A stretch of DNA of 5,618 bases from Candidatus Woesearchaeota archaeon. GTDB taxonomy: Archaea; Nanobdellota; Nanobdellia; Woesearchaeales; UBA10200. Below the pieces are notes generated by a model that worked only from the letters and a program-made list of their open reading frames with translations, did no database searches and was not told where the DNA came from. Each line of letters begins with the position of its first letter. Within the stretch, counting starts at the first letter, position 1. This document shows positions 1 to 5,515 of the stretch, piece by piece. The position numbers and the translations under genes were made by a program. The stretch is from the NCBI GenBank assembly GCA_018302185.1, contig JAGVZX010000082.1, forward strand, positions 1 to 5,618, read 5' to 3'.

Positions 1-1
1 A

Positions 2-1696
2 TATAAGGATGATAATGATATAGCTCTAGCTGCATCCAGGCTAGGCATAACATTTTTCGACAGATTATACAGAGACAAATCCGCAATAATTGTTTTCCAA
101 AATTCGTATGGTCAGCAATTTAGCGGACAGAGGGCAGGTTTGTATGAATTAACTGCGCAGTTATTCACTCTATCTTCACAGTTTGGAGACTCAGGAAATG
201 ATGATGAATGGAAGCGCTTGATAGCAGCGGAATTAGCTCTTGACTCATGCTGCCCTGCTGCGCATAGAGAATATTTCTTTTCTTTAAATAGGGATTTGGA
301 TAAGGATTCAATGGCTCAAGCAAGCAGTGACGGTTTAGAAGAGTCAGTTGATAAAATCCTAAAAACACCTGAGCAGATTGCCCAGACCTCGTTCAGTCTA
401 GGTATGACATTTTTTGAGCTGATACATAATATAACTGCAGATCATGACGCAGATAACCAATTCACAGAAGCAGATGGTGACAAATACATTTCTGACAAAA
501 GATTGTATTTCGAGCTTACTATCAATCTGTTGGGTATGGCAGTGATGCATCGCGGCAGTCACAGAGATTACTTTTGGCTGGGCTCAGTAAAAAGGGAGTA
601 TGCTGGTGACAGTTCTTGCCAAGATAAAATGAAATTTTGTTACATGGCAATTGCTGACTTGGAAACAGCGATAATGCTAAGCAATGATAGGTCGGCCATA
701 TATGTTTATAGTGCAGGCAGTGCAGAATGCACTTTAGCACAAAAGCTATATGAGCAGATCAACGCAACACCTCATCTGCCTGATTTAAAAGTGCTTGAGA
801 AAATTGAAAGATTATACAGGGTGGGCATCTATAATATGCGAGAAGTTGTATCACATCATGATATTGATACTTTTGCTCTTGCGATAGCAGAGTTTGAACT
901 GGCAGAGGTATTGGAAATAAAGCTTGATACATTAAAAAGTGCAACATTGAATCCAGAGATAGAAGCACTTCATCAAGAGATAGGATCCTTTTACAGGAGC
1001 TCAATTGAGCGTTGTGGCATTTCAAGAAGAAATGAAGAAAGGAATGACCCGAACAGGATGCACTGCCTTGGCAGAGCCCAGTTAGGATTGGCAAATTACT
1101 TAACACAACACACTGATGTATTTGATGTTGTCGAAGTACAAAGCCTATATACGAATGCATACCATAATATCAAGCGTGCTGCATTAAAAGAAGAGGATGT
1201 CGGCAACAATCACTGGCTTGGCGTTGTGTCTTATGACTATGGGCAGTTTTTAGAGCGATTTACTGAACCAAAGCCAGCTGATAAGATTATCACATTATAC
1301 CAAGAATCAATCAATTGTCATGCAAAGTCAGCAGAGGAAAATAAAAGAAGCCATGATAAGTATTTGCAGGTTAGAAGCATGATAGCATTAGCAGATTTTC
1401 TTGAGCAAGGTGATGATTTGCCTGAAGCCCAACTTCCAAATGATTCTAAAAATCCCGAGGAGCTTTACAAAGAAGCAAAGGCTATGCTTGAAGGAATAGC
1501 TGAAGAATCACCGCTCTGTATCAAACTATTGAGTTTAGCTGAATACGGGCTTGCAGCGCACCTTGACTCATGGGAAAGAATGCCGATGCTGCAATCTGCG
1601 CTAGAGCATGCGCAGAAATCTTATTCTATGAAGGAAGAGGAAGATACAAGCATATTGATCGAGGGCATTAGGAGAGCGATGACAGACGATTTGTGA
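2..1696 (+). CDS. TPR-like helical repeat protein of unknown function, 5' end outside the window
   Basis: The reading frame is open from the first complete codon (position 2) to TGA at 1694-1696, giving 564 residues. The TTG at 140 could serve as a start, but the frame before it is equally protein-like and carries a repeat match, so the true start is probably upstream of the window. The protein looks almost entirely alpha-helical, with many Leu/Ala-rich amphipathic segments, no signal peptide or membrane segment in the visible part, and many acidic residues. Degenerate internal repeats are visible: 'LGITFFDRL' (from nt 41) and 'LGMTFFELI' (from nt 398), then 'HREYFFSL' (from nt 263) and 'HRDYFWLG' (from nt 560), with later 'HCLG' and 'HWLG' echoes. 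This resembles tetratricopeptide or Sel1-like solenoids, which usually act as protein-binding scaffolds. That role is inferred from shape; I recognise no catalytic domain and cannot name a partner. It converges with the methyltransferase gene 35 bp away. Confidence 0.8.
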   Translation, partial: YKDDNDIALAASRLGITFFDRLYRDKSAIIVFQNSYGQQFSGQRAGLYELTAQLFTLSSQFGDSGNDDEWKRLIAAELALDSCCPAAHREYFFSLNRDLDKDSMAQASSDGLEESVDKILKTPEQIAQTSFSLGMTFFELIHNITADHDADNQFTEADGDKYISDKRLYFELTINLLGMAVMHRGSHRDYFWLGSVKREYAGDSSCQDKMKFCYMAIADLETAIMLSNDRSAIYVYSAGSAECTLAQKLYEQINATPHLPDLKVLEKIERLYRVGIYNMREVVSHHDIDTFALAIAEFELAEVLEIKLDTLKSATLNPEIEALHQEIGSFYRSSIERCGISRRNEERNDPNRMHCLGRAQLGLANYLTQHTDVFDVVEVQSLYTNAYHNIKRAALKEEDVGNNHWLGVVSYDYGQFLERFTEPKPADKIITLYQESINCHAKSAEENKRSHDKYLQVRSMIALADFLEQGDDLPEAQLPNDSKNPEELYKEAKAMLEGIAEESPLCIKLLSLAEYGLAAHLDSWERMPMLQSALEHAQKSYSMKEEEDTSILIEGIRRAMTDDL

Positions 1697-1731
1697 AGTG
1701 TAAAAATATCTGCTTCCTGCAGTATATCTCT

Positions 1732-2307
1732 CTAAAAATCATGCCTTTTCAGGATCAATATCAAATCCTTCTCCTCTTCAATCTCTTTTATAACCTTAAA
1801 CTCTTTTTTTAATAACGTAGTGATTTTACTTGCGCTCTGTGATTTCTTCAGCAAACTAACAATAAAATAACTTTTAGCTGCTTTATCATGTATTGCGTTA
1901 TTATTCACTGCCCTATTCTTCGCTGCTCTCTTCATCTCTTCAATAGCTTTAGGTATGTCATCAAAATTATGCATTGCTGTGATGCTCTGGACAATCTGAA
2001 ATGTATTTGCTTTGAACGGCAGAAATTCAGCAATACCTTGCACCCTGTATCTGTTCTTGTTCCTCTTCAGAAGCTCAAACGCAGGCTCCAAGCTTACAAC
2101 TTTAATCGCTTCGATGTCAATATACAAGCTGCTCAGTCCAGTGCCTGCACCGACATCAAGCACAAAAATTCCTTTTTCCAGCAGATTGTTTCTAAGCAGC
2201 TCTGTCTTGATGAGCTCCAATTTCTTTATTTGCTCTTTCCCATGAAGCTCATCATAGCTAGAAGCAATCTCGTTGTAATATTCAAATTTTTGTGGCATAA
2301 CTAGCAT
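1732..2307 (-). CDS. class I SAM-dependent methyltransferase (UbiE/Methyltransf_11-like)
   Basis: This is a small cytoplasmic methyltransferase of 191 residues. The N-terminal 'YYNEIASSYDELHGKEQ' (residues 10-26) matches the F/Y-D-x-I-A-x-x-Y-D opening common in archaeal family members. Motif I is 'VLDVGAGTG' at 49-57, the SAM-binding glycine loop. An acidic residue, E74 in 'VVSLEP', follows strand 2 and would hold the ribose hydroxyls. 'AEFLPF' at 93-98 is the motif contacting adenine, and 'VQSITAMHNF' at 106-115 is the strand 4 motif. The C-terminal part supplies the remaining strands ('SYFIVSL', 'DLILILKR'). The substrate cannot be read from the sequence. Two in-frame ATGs exist, at 2307 and 2298. 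A TATA box centred near 2323 is about 25 bp before the second, so a leaderless message starting at 2298 (188 residues) is the better promoter fit. The gene seems to be transcribed alone. Confidence 0.9.
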   Translation of the reverse strand: MLVMPQKFEYYNEIASSYDELHGKEQIKKLELIKTELLRNNLLEKGIFVLDVGAGTGLSSLYIDIEAIKVVSLEPAFELLKRNKNRYRVQGIAEFLPFKANTFQIVQSITAMHNFDDIPKAIEEMKRAAKNRAVNNNAIHDKAAKSYFIVSLLKKSQSASKITTLLKKEFKVIKEIEEEKDLILILKRHDF

Positions 2308-2317
2308 TGGAAGATAT

Positions 2318-2328
2318 AATTATATAAT
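2318..2328 (-). promoter_or_regulatory. TATA box of the methyltransferase gene
   Basis: On the minus strand an 'ATTATATAATT' box is centred about 25 bp before the ATG at 2298 and only 16 bp before the ATG at 2307. Archaeal transcription usually starts 25-27 bp after the TATA centre, so this box favours the inner ATG and a leaderless transcript. No Shine-Dalgarno sequence precedes either ATG. The box is nearly palindromic and could in principle also fire to the right. Confidence 0.5.
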
Positions 2329-2367
2329 TCTTATTATTTTTTTACACGTATAGTAAAAATTTACGAA

Positions 2368-2553
2368 GCAGCTGCCGCCGTTGGCACTGGCATTGATAAT
2401 ATAAAGAGTTGCTCCTCCTCTACGCATAGATACTAGAGGTGAAACTGGAAAAGCATTGCGTGTTGTGTTAACTGATGTGTAATTAGATGCTTTTGCCCGT
2501 CGCAACATTATCTTCGTTTCTAGAGTTGTGCCAACCAAATTGGCGGCAGCTGC
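2368..2553. repeat. 186-bp element with GC-rich inverted-repeat ends and nested internal pairing
   Basis: The left arm, 2368-2387, reads 'GCAGCTGCCGCC' then 'GTTGGCAC'. The right arm, 2528-2553, is its perfect reverse complement apart from six extra bases (2536-2541) between the two blocks, giving 12 + 8 bp of flawless pairing across about 140 bp. Inside, further complementary segments are nested in the right order: 2395-2400 with 2507-2512, 2408-2412 with 2502-2506, a hairpin 2417-2422/2434-2439, and 2449-2456 with 2487-2494. The arms are far richer in G+C than the surroundings. This fits either a structured non-coding RNA with a closing stem and inner hairpins, or a small palindromic mobile element. 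I see no target-site duplication at the ends and no transposase. The strand of any transcript cannot be decided. The element lies between the stop of the membrane protein gene (2572) and the methyltransferase promoter. Confidence 0.6.
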
Positions 2554-2571
2554 AGTTCAGATATTATCTTA

Positions 2572-3672
2572 TTATACGCAGCCAGTGCCGTTCCATTGCT
2601 GGAGCGTAAAATCATACTTGCATAAATCTGCAGTGTATTCAGTCAGGTTGTATCTTCCTATATGGTAAGTGTCTAGCTTAAAGCGATAGAACTCATGCTC
2701 TGGAAGCGCATCTCTCTCTTCCCCATAATATGTTATGTTTTGCTTTCCAAATTTATCACCTTCAATTGTCCAGATATAATTTCCGTAATCTTCTCCTATG
2801 CAGATATCAGACCAATAACAGTAATCTACAAATGTTGCGTTTTTATTGTCTTCAGCCACCATATTGTTTAAATTGATCATTGACTCGATTCCGCAGCAGG
2901 AAGATGCGTTGTAATCGTTGATCAGCCTTAATAAGTAGCTTGGGGCTTTTGGGTCATATCTGTATGTCTGGCCTTTTACATGAAGTGCAAAGTTTTCTAT
3001 GGTCCAGTTGTCATTGAAATTATCTGCGGTTATTATGTTCTTATGTACGTCTTCCAGCAGATCTTGGTTGGAACTATAATGGTATAGAGGGTCTTCTAAG
3101 CCTATGATGCTAAACTGCGTGATAATGTTGCTTGACCTGTTCCAGGCAGCTAAATCTCCGTCGACAAAATAGTTAATTGTGAAGTTTATGCCTATGTTCC
3201 AAGGGCCTGTCTCGTTGTTCTGGAAAACATTAAGGCTGAGAGGCTCAAATATTGATTTAACATGCAGCTCATCTTTGCTGATCCTGGCTAATTCCTTGAG
3301 CATAGAATTCAGGTTATAATCCTCTAATATCTTCTTTTTTTCTCCGTCAACATCCAACGTTCCATTGATGGCAAGTTCAGCAAATACTGCCTCAAACTCA
3401 TCTCTGGTCAGAAAATCTCTGAATGTCCCCTGTTCTTTCCTTAGTGCATTAAATGCAGACAAGATGGATATCCTCAGCATCCTTTCAAGGTAAGTATTTT
3501 CAATGTCATGGACAAAAGTGTTCACAGCAGTTATCCTTCTCTCTAACACAGGCAGATGGCCTTTGATCTTTATGTCTATCTTTGTTGAAAAAGTCAAGAC
3601 TAATAAGCCAACTATCAAGATAGCTATCAGCGTGAAAAACATCGCTTTTTTTGCTTGGAATAGTTTTTTCAT
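2572..3672 (-). CDS. membrane-anchored, sequon-rich surface protein with pilin-like N-terminus
   Basis: The 366-residue product starts with a short basic stretch (MKKLFQAKKA) followed by a single hydrophobic segment at about residues 11-28 ('MFFTLIAILIVGLLVL'), so it is probably inserted in the membrane with its body outside. The mature part holds ten N-x-S/T sequons (N103, N153, N163, N178, N222, N255, N278, N312, N342, N361), a density expected of an archaeal glycoprotein exposed to AglB-type glycosylation. Six cysteines (259, 260, 285, 291, 351, 365) cluster in the C-terminal third and may form disulphides. An N-terminal helical region (about 41-140) precedes a beta-rich part with many aromatic residues. 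I recognise no enzyme family. The upstream gene, 68 bp away on the same strand, encodes another protein of this design, suggesting a surface-structure gene pair. An AT-rich TATA-like stretch near 3684-3697 may give it its own leaderless promoter. Confidence 0.85.
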   Translation of the reverse strand: MKKLFQAKKAMFFTLIAILIVGLLVLTFSTKIDIKIKGHLPVLERRITAVNTFVHDIENTYLERMLRISILSAFNALRKEQGTFRDFLTRDEFEAVFAELAINGTLDVDGEKKKILEDYNLNSMLKELARISKDELHVKSIFEPLSLNVFQNNETGPWNIGINFTINYFVDGDLAAWNRSSNIITQFSIIGLEDPLYHYSSNQDLLEDVHKNIITADNFNDNWTIENFALHVKGQTYRYDPKAPSYLLRLINDYNASSCCGIESMINLNNMVAEDNKNATFVDYCYWSDICIGEDYGNYIWTIEGDKFGKQNITYYGEERDALPEHEFYRFKLDTYHIGRYNLTEYTADLCKYDFTLQQWNGTGCV

Positions 3673-3683
3673 AGCATGAATTA

Positions 3684-3697
3684 ATAATATATTTTAA
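3684..3697 (-). promoter_or_regulatory. TATA-like box before the 366-residue surface protein
   Basis: On the minus strand 'TTAAAATATATTA' lies about 20-25 bp before the ATG at 3672. No Shine-Dalgarno sequence is present in the 68-bp gap. This suggests an independent, leaderless transcript rather than, or in addition to, read-through from the upstream gene. Confidence 0.35.
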
Positions 3698-3740
3698 TTA
3701 CCTTGCTTATTCTCTTTATACCTGATCATCAATCTATAAC

Positions 3741-4331
3741 TTATTGCCACACCCTTACTTCTGCAATATATGGCCCAAACATGTTCTCATTGTCAGCAAT
3801 GCCATAGATCAATCTTTTTGACACGATAAGCAGATTGGTCTTGTCTTGTGCAGTCTTTGTCTTATTGAGCAGATAATATGCATTATTCTCCTCTTCTTTT
3901 ATGCAGTAGTAGCATGGCTTACTTATGGTGTCCTTTATCACAAATTCATAGCTGAACTGTGGATTGATAAGTGATTGTGAGAAAGAGGTGGCAATCTCTT
4001 TTGCAGCAGATAAACACTGTTCGCCGCACCCATTCTCTGACCGATAGATAAATTCACCTAGTTGCTCTAATAAAGTGTTGTCTATGTTTTTTATCAGTCC
4101 GCAGCCTGTTCCGCAATCACAATCTGTGCATCTCATCTGAAATATCAATGCATTATCAGCCTGGCTAACTTTTGTTGTGGAAAATACCTGCAACAGGTCT
4201 TTTGAGAAGAATATTGTCTGGCTTTCGATCGGCTGGTAAGTATGTGTAGATATTATCAGCAGAAACCCAACTACTAATACACCTAATGCTATAATAGTGT
4301 CTATTGTGAAAAAGAATGCTTTCTTGTTCAT
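3741..4331 (-). CDS. cysteine-rich secreted or membrane-anchored protein with type IV pilin-like N-terminus
   Basis: The 196-residue product opens with 'MNKKAFFFTIDTIIALGV', a short basic head, then a hydrophobic helix (about residues 5-27) carrying an acidic residue, D11. This resembles class III (prepilin/archaellin) signal peptides, where a charged residue sits near +5 of the mature protein. Cleavage near A5/F6 by a prepilin peptidase is inferred. The remainder has eight cysteines in close spacing: C68-x2-C71-x-C73-x3-C77, then C102-x3-C106, then C140-x2-C143. They could form disulphides in an extracytoplasmic protein or bind metal. One N-glycosylation sequon is present at N156. The family is of a type common in Woesearchaeota-like genomes, but I cannot assign a function. 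The gene leads the minus-strand pair ending at 2572. A GAGGT motif lies 3 bases before the ATG. Confidence 0.85.
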   Translation of the reverse strand: MNKKAFFFTIDTIIALGVLVVGFLLIISTHTYQPIESQTIFFSKDLLQVFSTTKVSQADNALIFQMRCTDCDCGTGCGLIKNIDNTLLEQLGEFIYRSENGCGEQCLSAAKEIATSFSQSLINPQFSYEFVIKDTISKPCYYCIKEEENNAYYLLNKTKTAQDKTNLLIVSKRLIYGIADNENMFGPYIAEVRVWQ

Positions 4332-4334
4332 GTG

Positions 4335-4361
4335 ACCTCTTTTTTATATTAAATAAATAAT
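4335..4361 (-). promoter_or_regulatory. TATA-like region and possible Shine-Dalgarno before the cysteine-rich protein
   Basis: Reading the minus strand toward the ATG at 4331, an AT-rich 'TTATTTATTTAATATAAA' stretch is followed by 'GAGGT' (4335-4339) three bases before the start codon. A TATA centre near 4355 would put transcription start almost at the ATG, leaving the GAGGT outside the message. An upstream start in the AT-rich tract to about 4390 would include it. The choice between leaderless and Shine-Dalgarno initiation is open. Confidence 0.3.
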
Positions 4362-4396
4362 AATACTAATAATAATTCTTAGTAGTATATAATTAT

Positions 4397-4424
4397 TACC
4401 TTTAAAAGTATTGCTTTTATGGTA
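4397..4424. other. small hairpin in the non-coding region
   Basis: 'TACC' at 4397-4400 pairs with 'GGTA' at 4421-4424, and 'TAAAAG' at 4403-4408 pairs with 'CTTTTA' at 4414-4419 around a five-base loop. It lies upstream of the divergently placed minus-strand gene. It may be part of an untranslated leader or a chance structure; I can assign no function. Confidence 0.3.
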
Positions 4425-4570
4425 GCAGAATTTTACGTATTTTATAGTTTTCCACTAGACAAGCTAATTGTTTCTTAAAACAAATTTATAACTCTCCGTC
4501 ATGCTCAAATCCTGCTCGGACTGGACACTGGACATCCTTGGTCAGAATTTATAAAGGCAGAATAGTTTTC

Positions 4571-4577
4571 TATAAAT
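4571..4577 (+). promoter_or_regulatory. TATA box upstream of the tRNA remnant
   Basis: 'TATAAAT' is centred at 4574, about 27 bp before the expected 5' end of the truncated tRNA copy. A second good box, 'TTTATAAAG', lies at 4548-4556. Either could drive a rightward transcript across 4600-4680. Confidence 0.35.
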
Positions 4578-4604
4578 CAAAGAAAATCAAAAAATAAAGA
4601 AAAA

Positions 4605-4636
4605 GCGTCGCATAACTGGTATTAACTTGCCAAAGT
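4605..4636 (+). pseudogene. miniature partial copy of the downstream tRNA-Leu
   Basis: This 32-base stretch is built from three pieces of the tRNA gene 80 bp downstream, in the same order and orientation. 4605-4615 is identical to 4688-4698 (end of the acceptor stem, U8, first half of the D arm). 4616-4623 matches 4741-4748 with one mismatch (second half of the D arm). 4625-4636 is identical to 4771-4782 (variable arm). The D-loop hairpin and the whole anticodon arm are missing, so it cannot be a working tRNA. A TATAAAT box at 4571-4577 lies 27 bp before the place where the acceptor stem would begin (about 4601), so it may still be transcribed. It can be read as a decayed duplicate, or as a product of recombination or reverse transcription. 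Confidence 0.65.
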
Positions 4637-4640
4637 AATG

Positions 4641-4666
4641 CATATAAAGATAAGATACTATTTAAG
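4641..4666 (+). promoter_or_regulatory. TATA boxes of the tRNA-Leu gene
   Basis: Two candidates precede the tRNA: 'CATATAAAGA' at 4641-4650, centred about 39 bp upstream and implying a roughly 12-base leader removed by RNase P, and 'CTATTTAAG' at 4658-4666, centred about 22 bp upstream. The first is the closer match to an archaeal TATA box and the spacing also suits it better. Confidence 0.45.
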
Positions 4667-4698
4667 CTTTTTGTTTGTGCAATGCCGGCGTCGCATAA

Positions 4699-4740
4699 TT
4701 TTGGAAATCGCTCTTAATCATTAAGAGTGATTTTCAAAAC
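4699..4740 (+). other. D-loop insertion of tRNA-Leu: 19-bp hairpin, probable intron
   Basis: 4699-4717 pairs with 4721-4739 over 19 bp (two G-U pairs) closed by a three-base loop, lying wholly within the D-loop. Removing 4699-4740 leaves the loop AACAGGTA, which has A14, A15, G18, G19 and A21 in their standard places. A related sequence upstream (4605-4623) shows nearly this joined form. Exact ends are uncertain because other cuts also give acceptable loops, for instance using the GG at 4703-4704. No strict bulge-helix-bulge fits. The nearest is a relaxed one with 4701-4704 pairing 4740-4743. It could be an intron with a non-canonical junction, or a retained extension. Confidence 0.6.
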
Positions 4741-4796
4741 CAGGTATTGCGTCCAACTCAAAATTGGATGACTTGCCAAAGTCTTGCGGGTTCGAA

Positions 4797-4818
4797 ATGT
4801 TCATTTTGAGCACGGATC
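4797..4818 (+). other. 22-nt archaeal intron in the T-loop of tRNA-Leu (position 59/60)
   Basis: A full bulge-helix-bulge is visible. The outer helix is the T stem (4786-4790/4820-4824). The central 4-bp helix is TTCG (4791-4794) with CGGA (4813-4816). The two 3-base bulges are AAA (4795-4797) and TCT (4817-4819). The inner helix TGTTC/GAGCA (4798-4802/4808-4812) closes on a five-base loop. Cutting after the second base of each bulge, as the archaeal splicing endonuclease does, removes exactly 4797-4818 and joins TTCGAA to T, restoring a consensus T-loop. The junction lies between positions 59 and 60. Confidence 0.85.
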
Positions 4819-4867
4819 TCCCGTCGCCGGCGCACTAAACCTCTTTATCTCAATTTTTGCCATAAAA

Positions 4868-4875
4868 TTTTTAAA
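4868..4875 (+). promoter_or_regulatory. TATA box of the 182-residue protein gene
   Basis: 'TTTTTAAA' is centred about 30 bp before the ATG at 4902, preceded by an A-rich stretch that could be a BRE. The start point would fall within about four bases of the ATG, so the message should be leaderless or nearly so, which agrees with the lack of a Shine-Dalgarno sequence and supports this start codon. Confidence 0.5.
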
Positions 4876-4901
4876 CTTCTCTCTATCTAAATAAGAGTAT
4901 T

Positions 4902-5450
4902 ATGACACAAAAACCTGGACATTGGGATTTTAAAGGAGTATTTACTAGGACAGATTCCGCGCTCGAAAAAAGATTAAGAGAAAGGGATGCATATTCTACA
5001 ATAGTTGCAGGGATTTTAGGACAGATTCCTAGACTTTATCAAAACGATAGTCCACCTAATATTACACAAATGCCTAGACCAAGATTAAGCAACGAACCAA
5101 GTGTTGATGAGATTATTGCTGCATATCCTGCATTAAAAAGTGAAATAAAAATATATGACGACGGGCATTATTGGCAAATAGATGTAGGAGGTGTCAGGCA
5201 AGGCACTGATTACAATGTCAGCATAATAAGGGACACTAATGGATACCATAATGGCAGGATGTTATATGAAATTAGCGTAAAATTTGATGGTAAGAAGCTG
5301 CCTGAACTATTTGGATATGGTGATGAGATCCTTAATGGAATACCATTGGAGTTAGCACTTGATATTGCAGTTGCAACATTAAGTAAAGATAAAACAAGAT
5401 TAAAGGCTGCAGTAGAGAGTATTGATTACACTGTTATTTTTGCGGCGTAA
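4902..5450 (+). CDS. hypothetical soluble protein, 182 residues
   Basis: I do not recognise a family. The ATG at 4902 is the first in frame, is preceded by a well-placed TATA box, and the frame ends with TAA at 5448-5450. The product has no signal peptide or membrane segment. Residues 1-45 are charged and probably helical ('SALEKRLRERDAYSTIVAGI'). Residues 46-66 are proline- and asparagine-rich and look like a flexible linker. Residues 67-80 form a helix. Residues 82-130 alternate hydrophobic and polar residues, with 'KIYDDGHYWQIDVGG', 'YNVSIIRDTNG' and 'MLYEISVKFDG', suggesting a beta-sheet with tight turns. A helical C-terminus follows ('PLELALDIAVATL'). There are no cysteines and no obvious catalytic motif. 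It stands alone downstream of the tRNA and converges with a probable gene entering from the right. Confidence 0.8.
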   Translation: MTQKPGHWDFKGVFTRTDSALEKRLRERDAYSTIVAGILGQIPRLYQNDSPPNITQMPRPRLSNEPSVDEIIAAYPALKSEIKIYDDGHYWQIDVGGVRQGTDYNVSIIRDTNGYHNGRMLYEISVKFDGKKLPELFGYGDEILNGIPLELALDIAVATLSKDKTRLKAAVESIDYTVIFAA

Positions 5451-5515
5451 ATATTAAATTTTCAAGTTTTCTCTCATTAAGTACATTTTTGTATAATATA
5501 AAAACAAGAACTACC

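Larger units (their letters stand above)
4684..4832 (+). tRNA. tRNA-Leu (anticodon CAA) with insertions in the D-loop and T-loop
   Basis: The cloverleaf can be drawn by eye. The acceptor stem GCCGGCG (4684-4690) pairs perfectly with CGCCGGC (4825-4831). U8 is 4691. The D stem is GCA (4693-4695) with TGC (4748-4750). The anticodon stem is TCCAA/TTGGA (4752-4756/4764-4768) around the loop CTCAAAA, giving anticodon CAA, which reads UUG as leucine. A long variable arm GACTT/AAGTC (4770-4774/4779-4783) makes it class II, as expected for Leu. The T stem is GCGGG/CCCGT (4786-4790/4820-4824). Removing 22 bases from the T-loop gives the canonical TTCGAAT, and removing about 42 from the D-loop leaves an 85-base molecule, the normal size. 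A15 and T48 can form the Levitt pair. CCA is not encoded. The discriminator base appears to be G4832, although Leu tRNAs normally carry A73. Confidence 0.88.

Noticed and set aside
165..1160. Minus-strand frames opposite the TPR-like gene
   Set aside because: They are short and cysteine/histidine/leucine-rich, with the typical composition of antisense shadows, and the plus-strand frame is continuous for 564 codons.
1697..1731. Possible bidirectional terminator between the convergent genes
   Set aside because: Only a weak CTGC/GCAG pairing and a short A-run are present, too little to call.
1888..2304. Plus-strand open frames opposite the methyltransferase
   Set aside because: The minus-strand frame has clear SAM-binding motifs and a promoter. 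The plus-strand products are low-complexity and lack initiation signals.
2320..2538. Minus-strand frame of 72 codons (TTG start, or 62 from an ATG at 2508) between the membrane protein and the methyltransferase
   Set aside because: It has an odd composition with a single acidic residue, runs through the inverted repeats and into the methyltransferase TATA box, has no clear ribosome binding site, and resembles nothing I know. The nested pairing explains the region better, though a small protein is not excluded.
4332..4683. Box C/D or H/ACA guide RNA in the non-coding region
   Set aside because: I found no C (RTGATGA) and D (CTGA) box pair at guide spacing and no hairpin followed by ACA of convincing shape.
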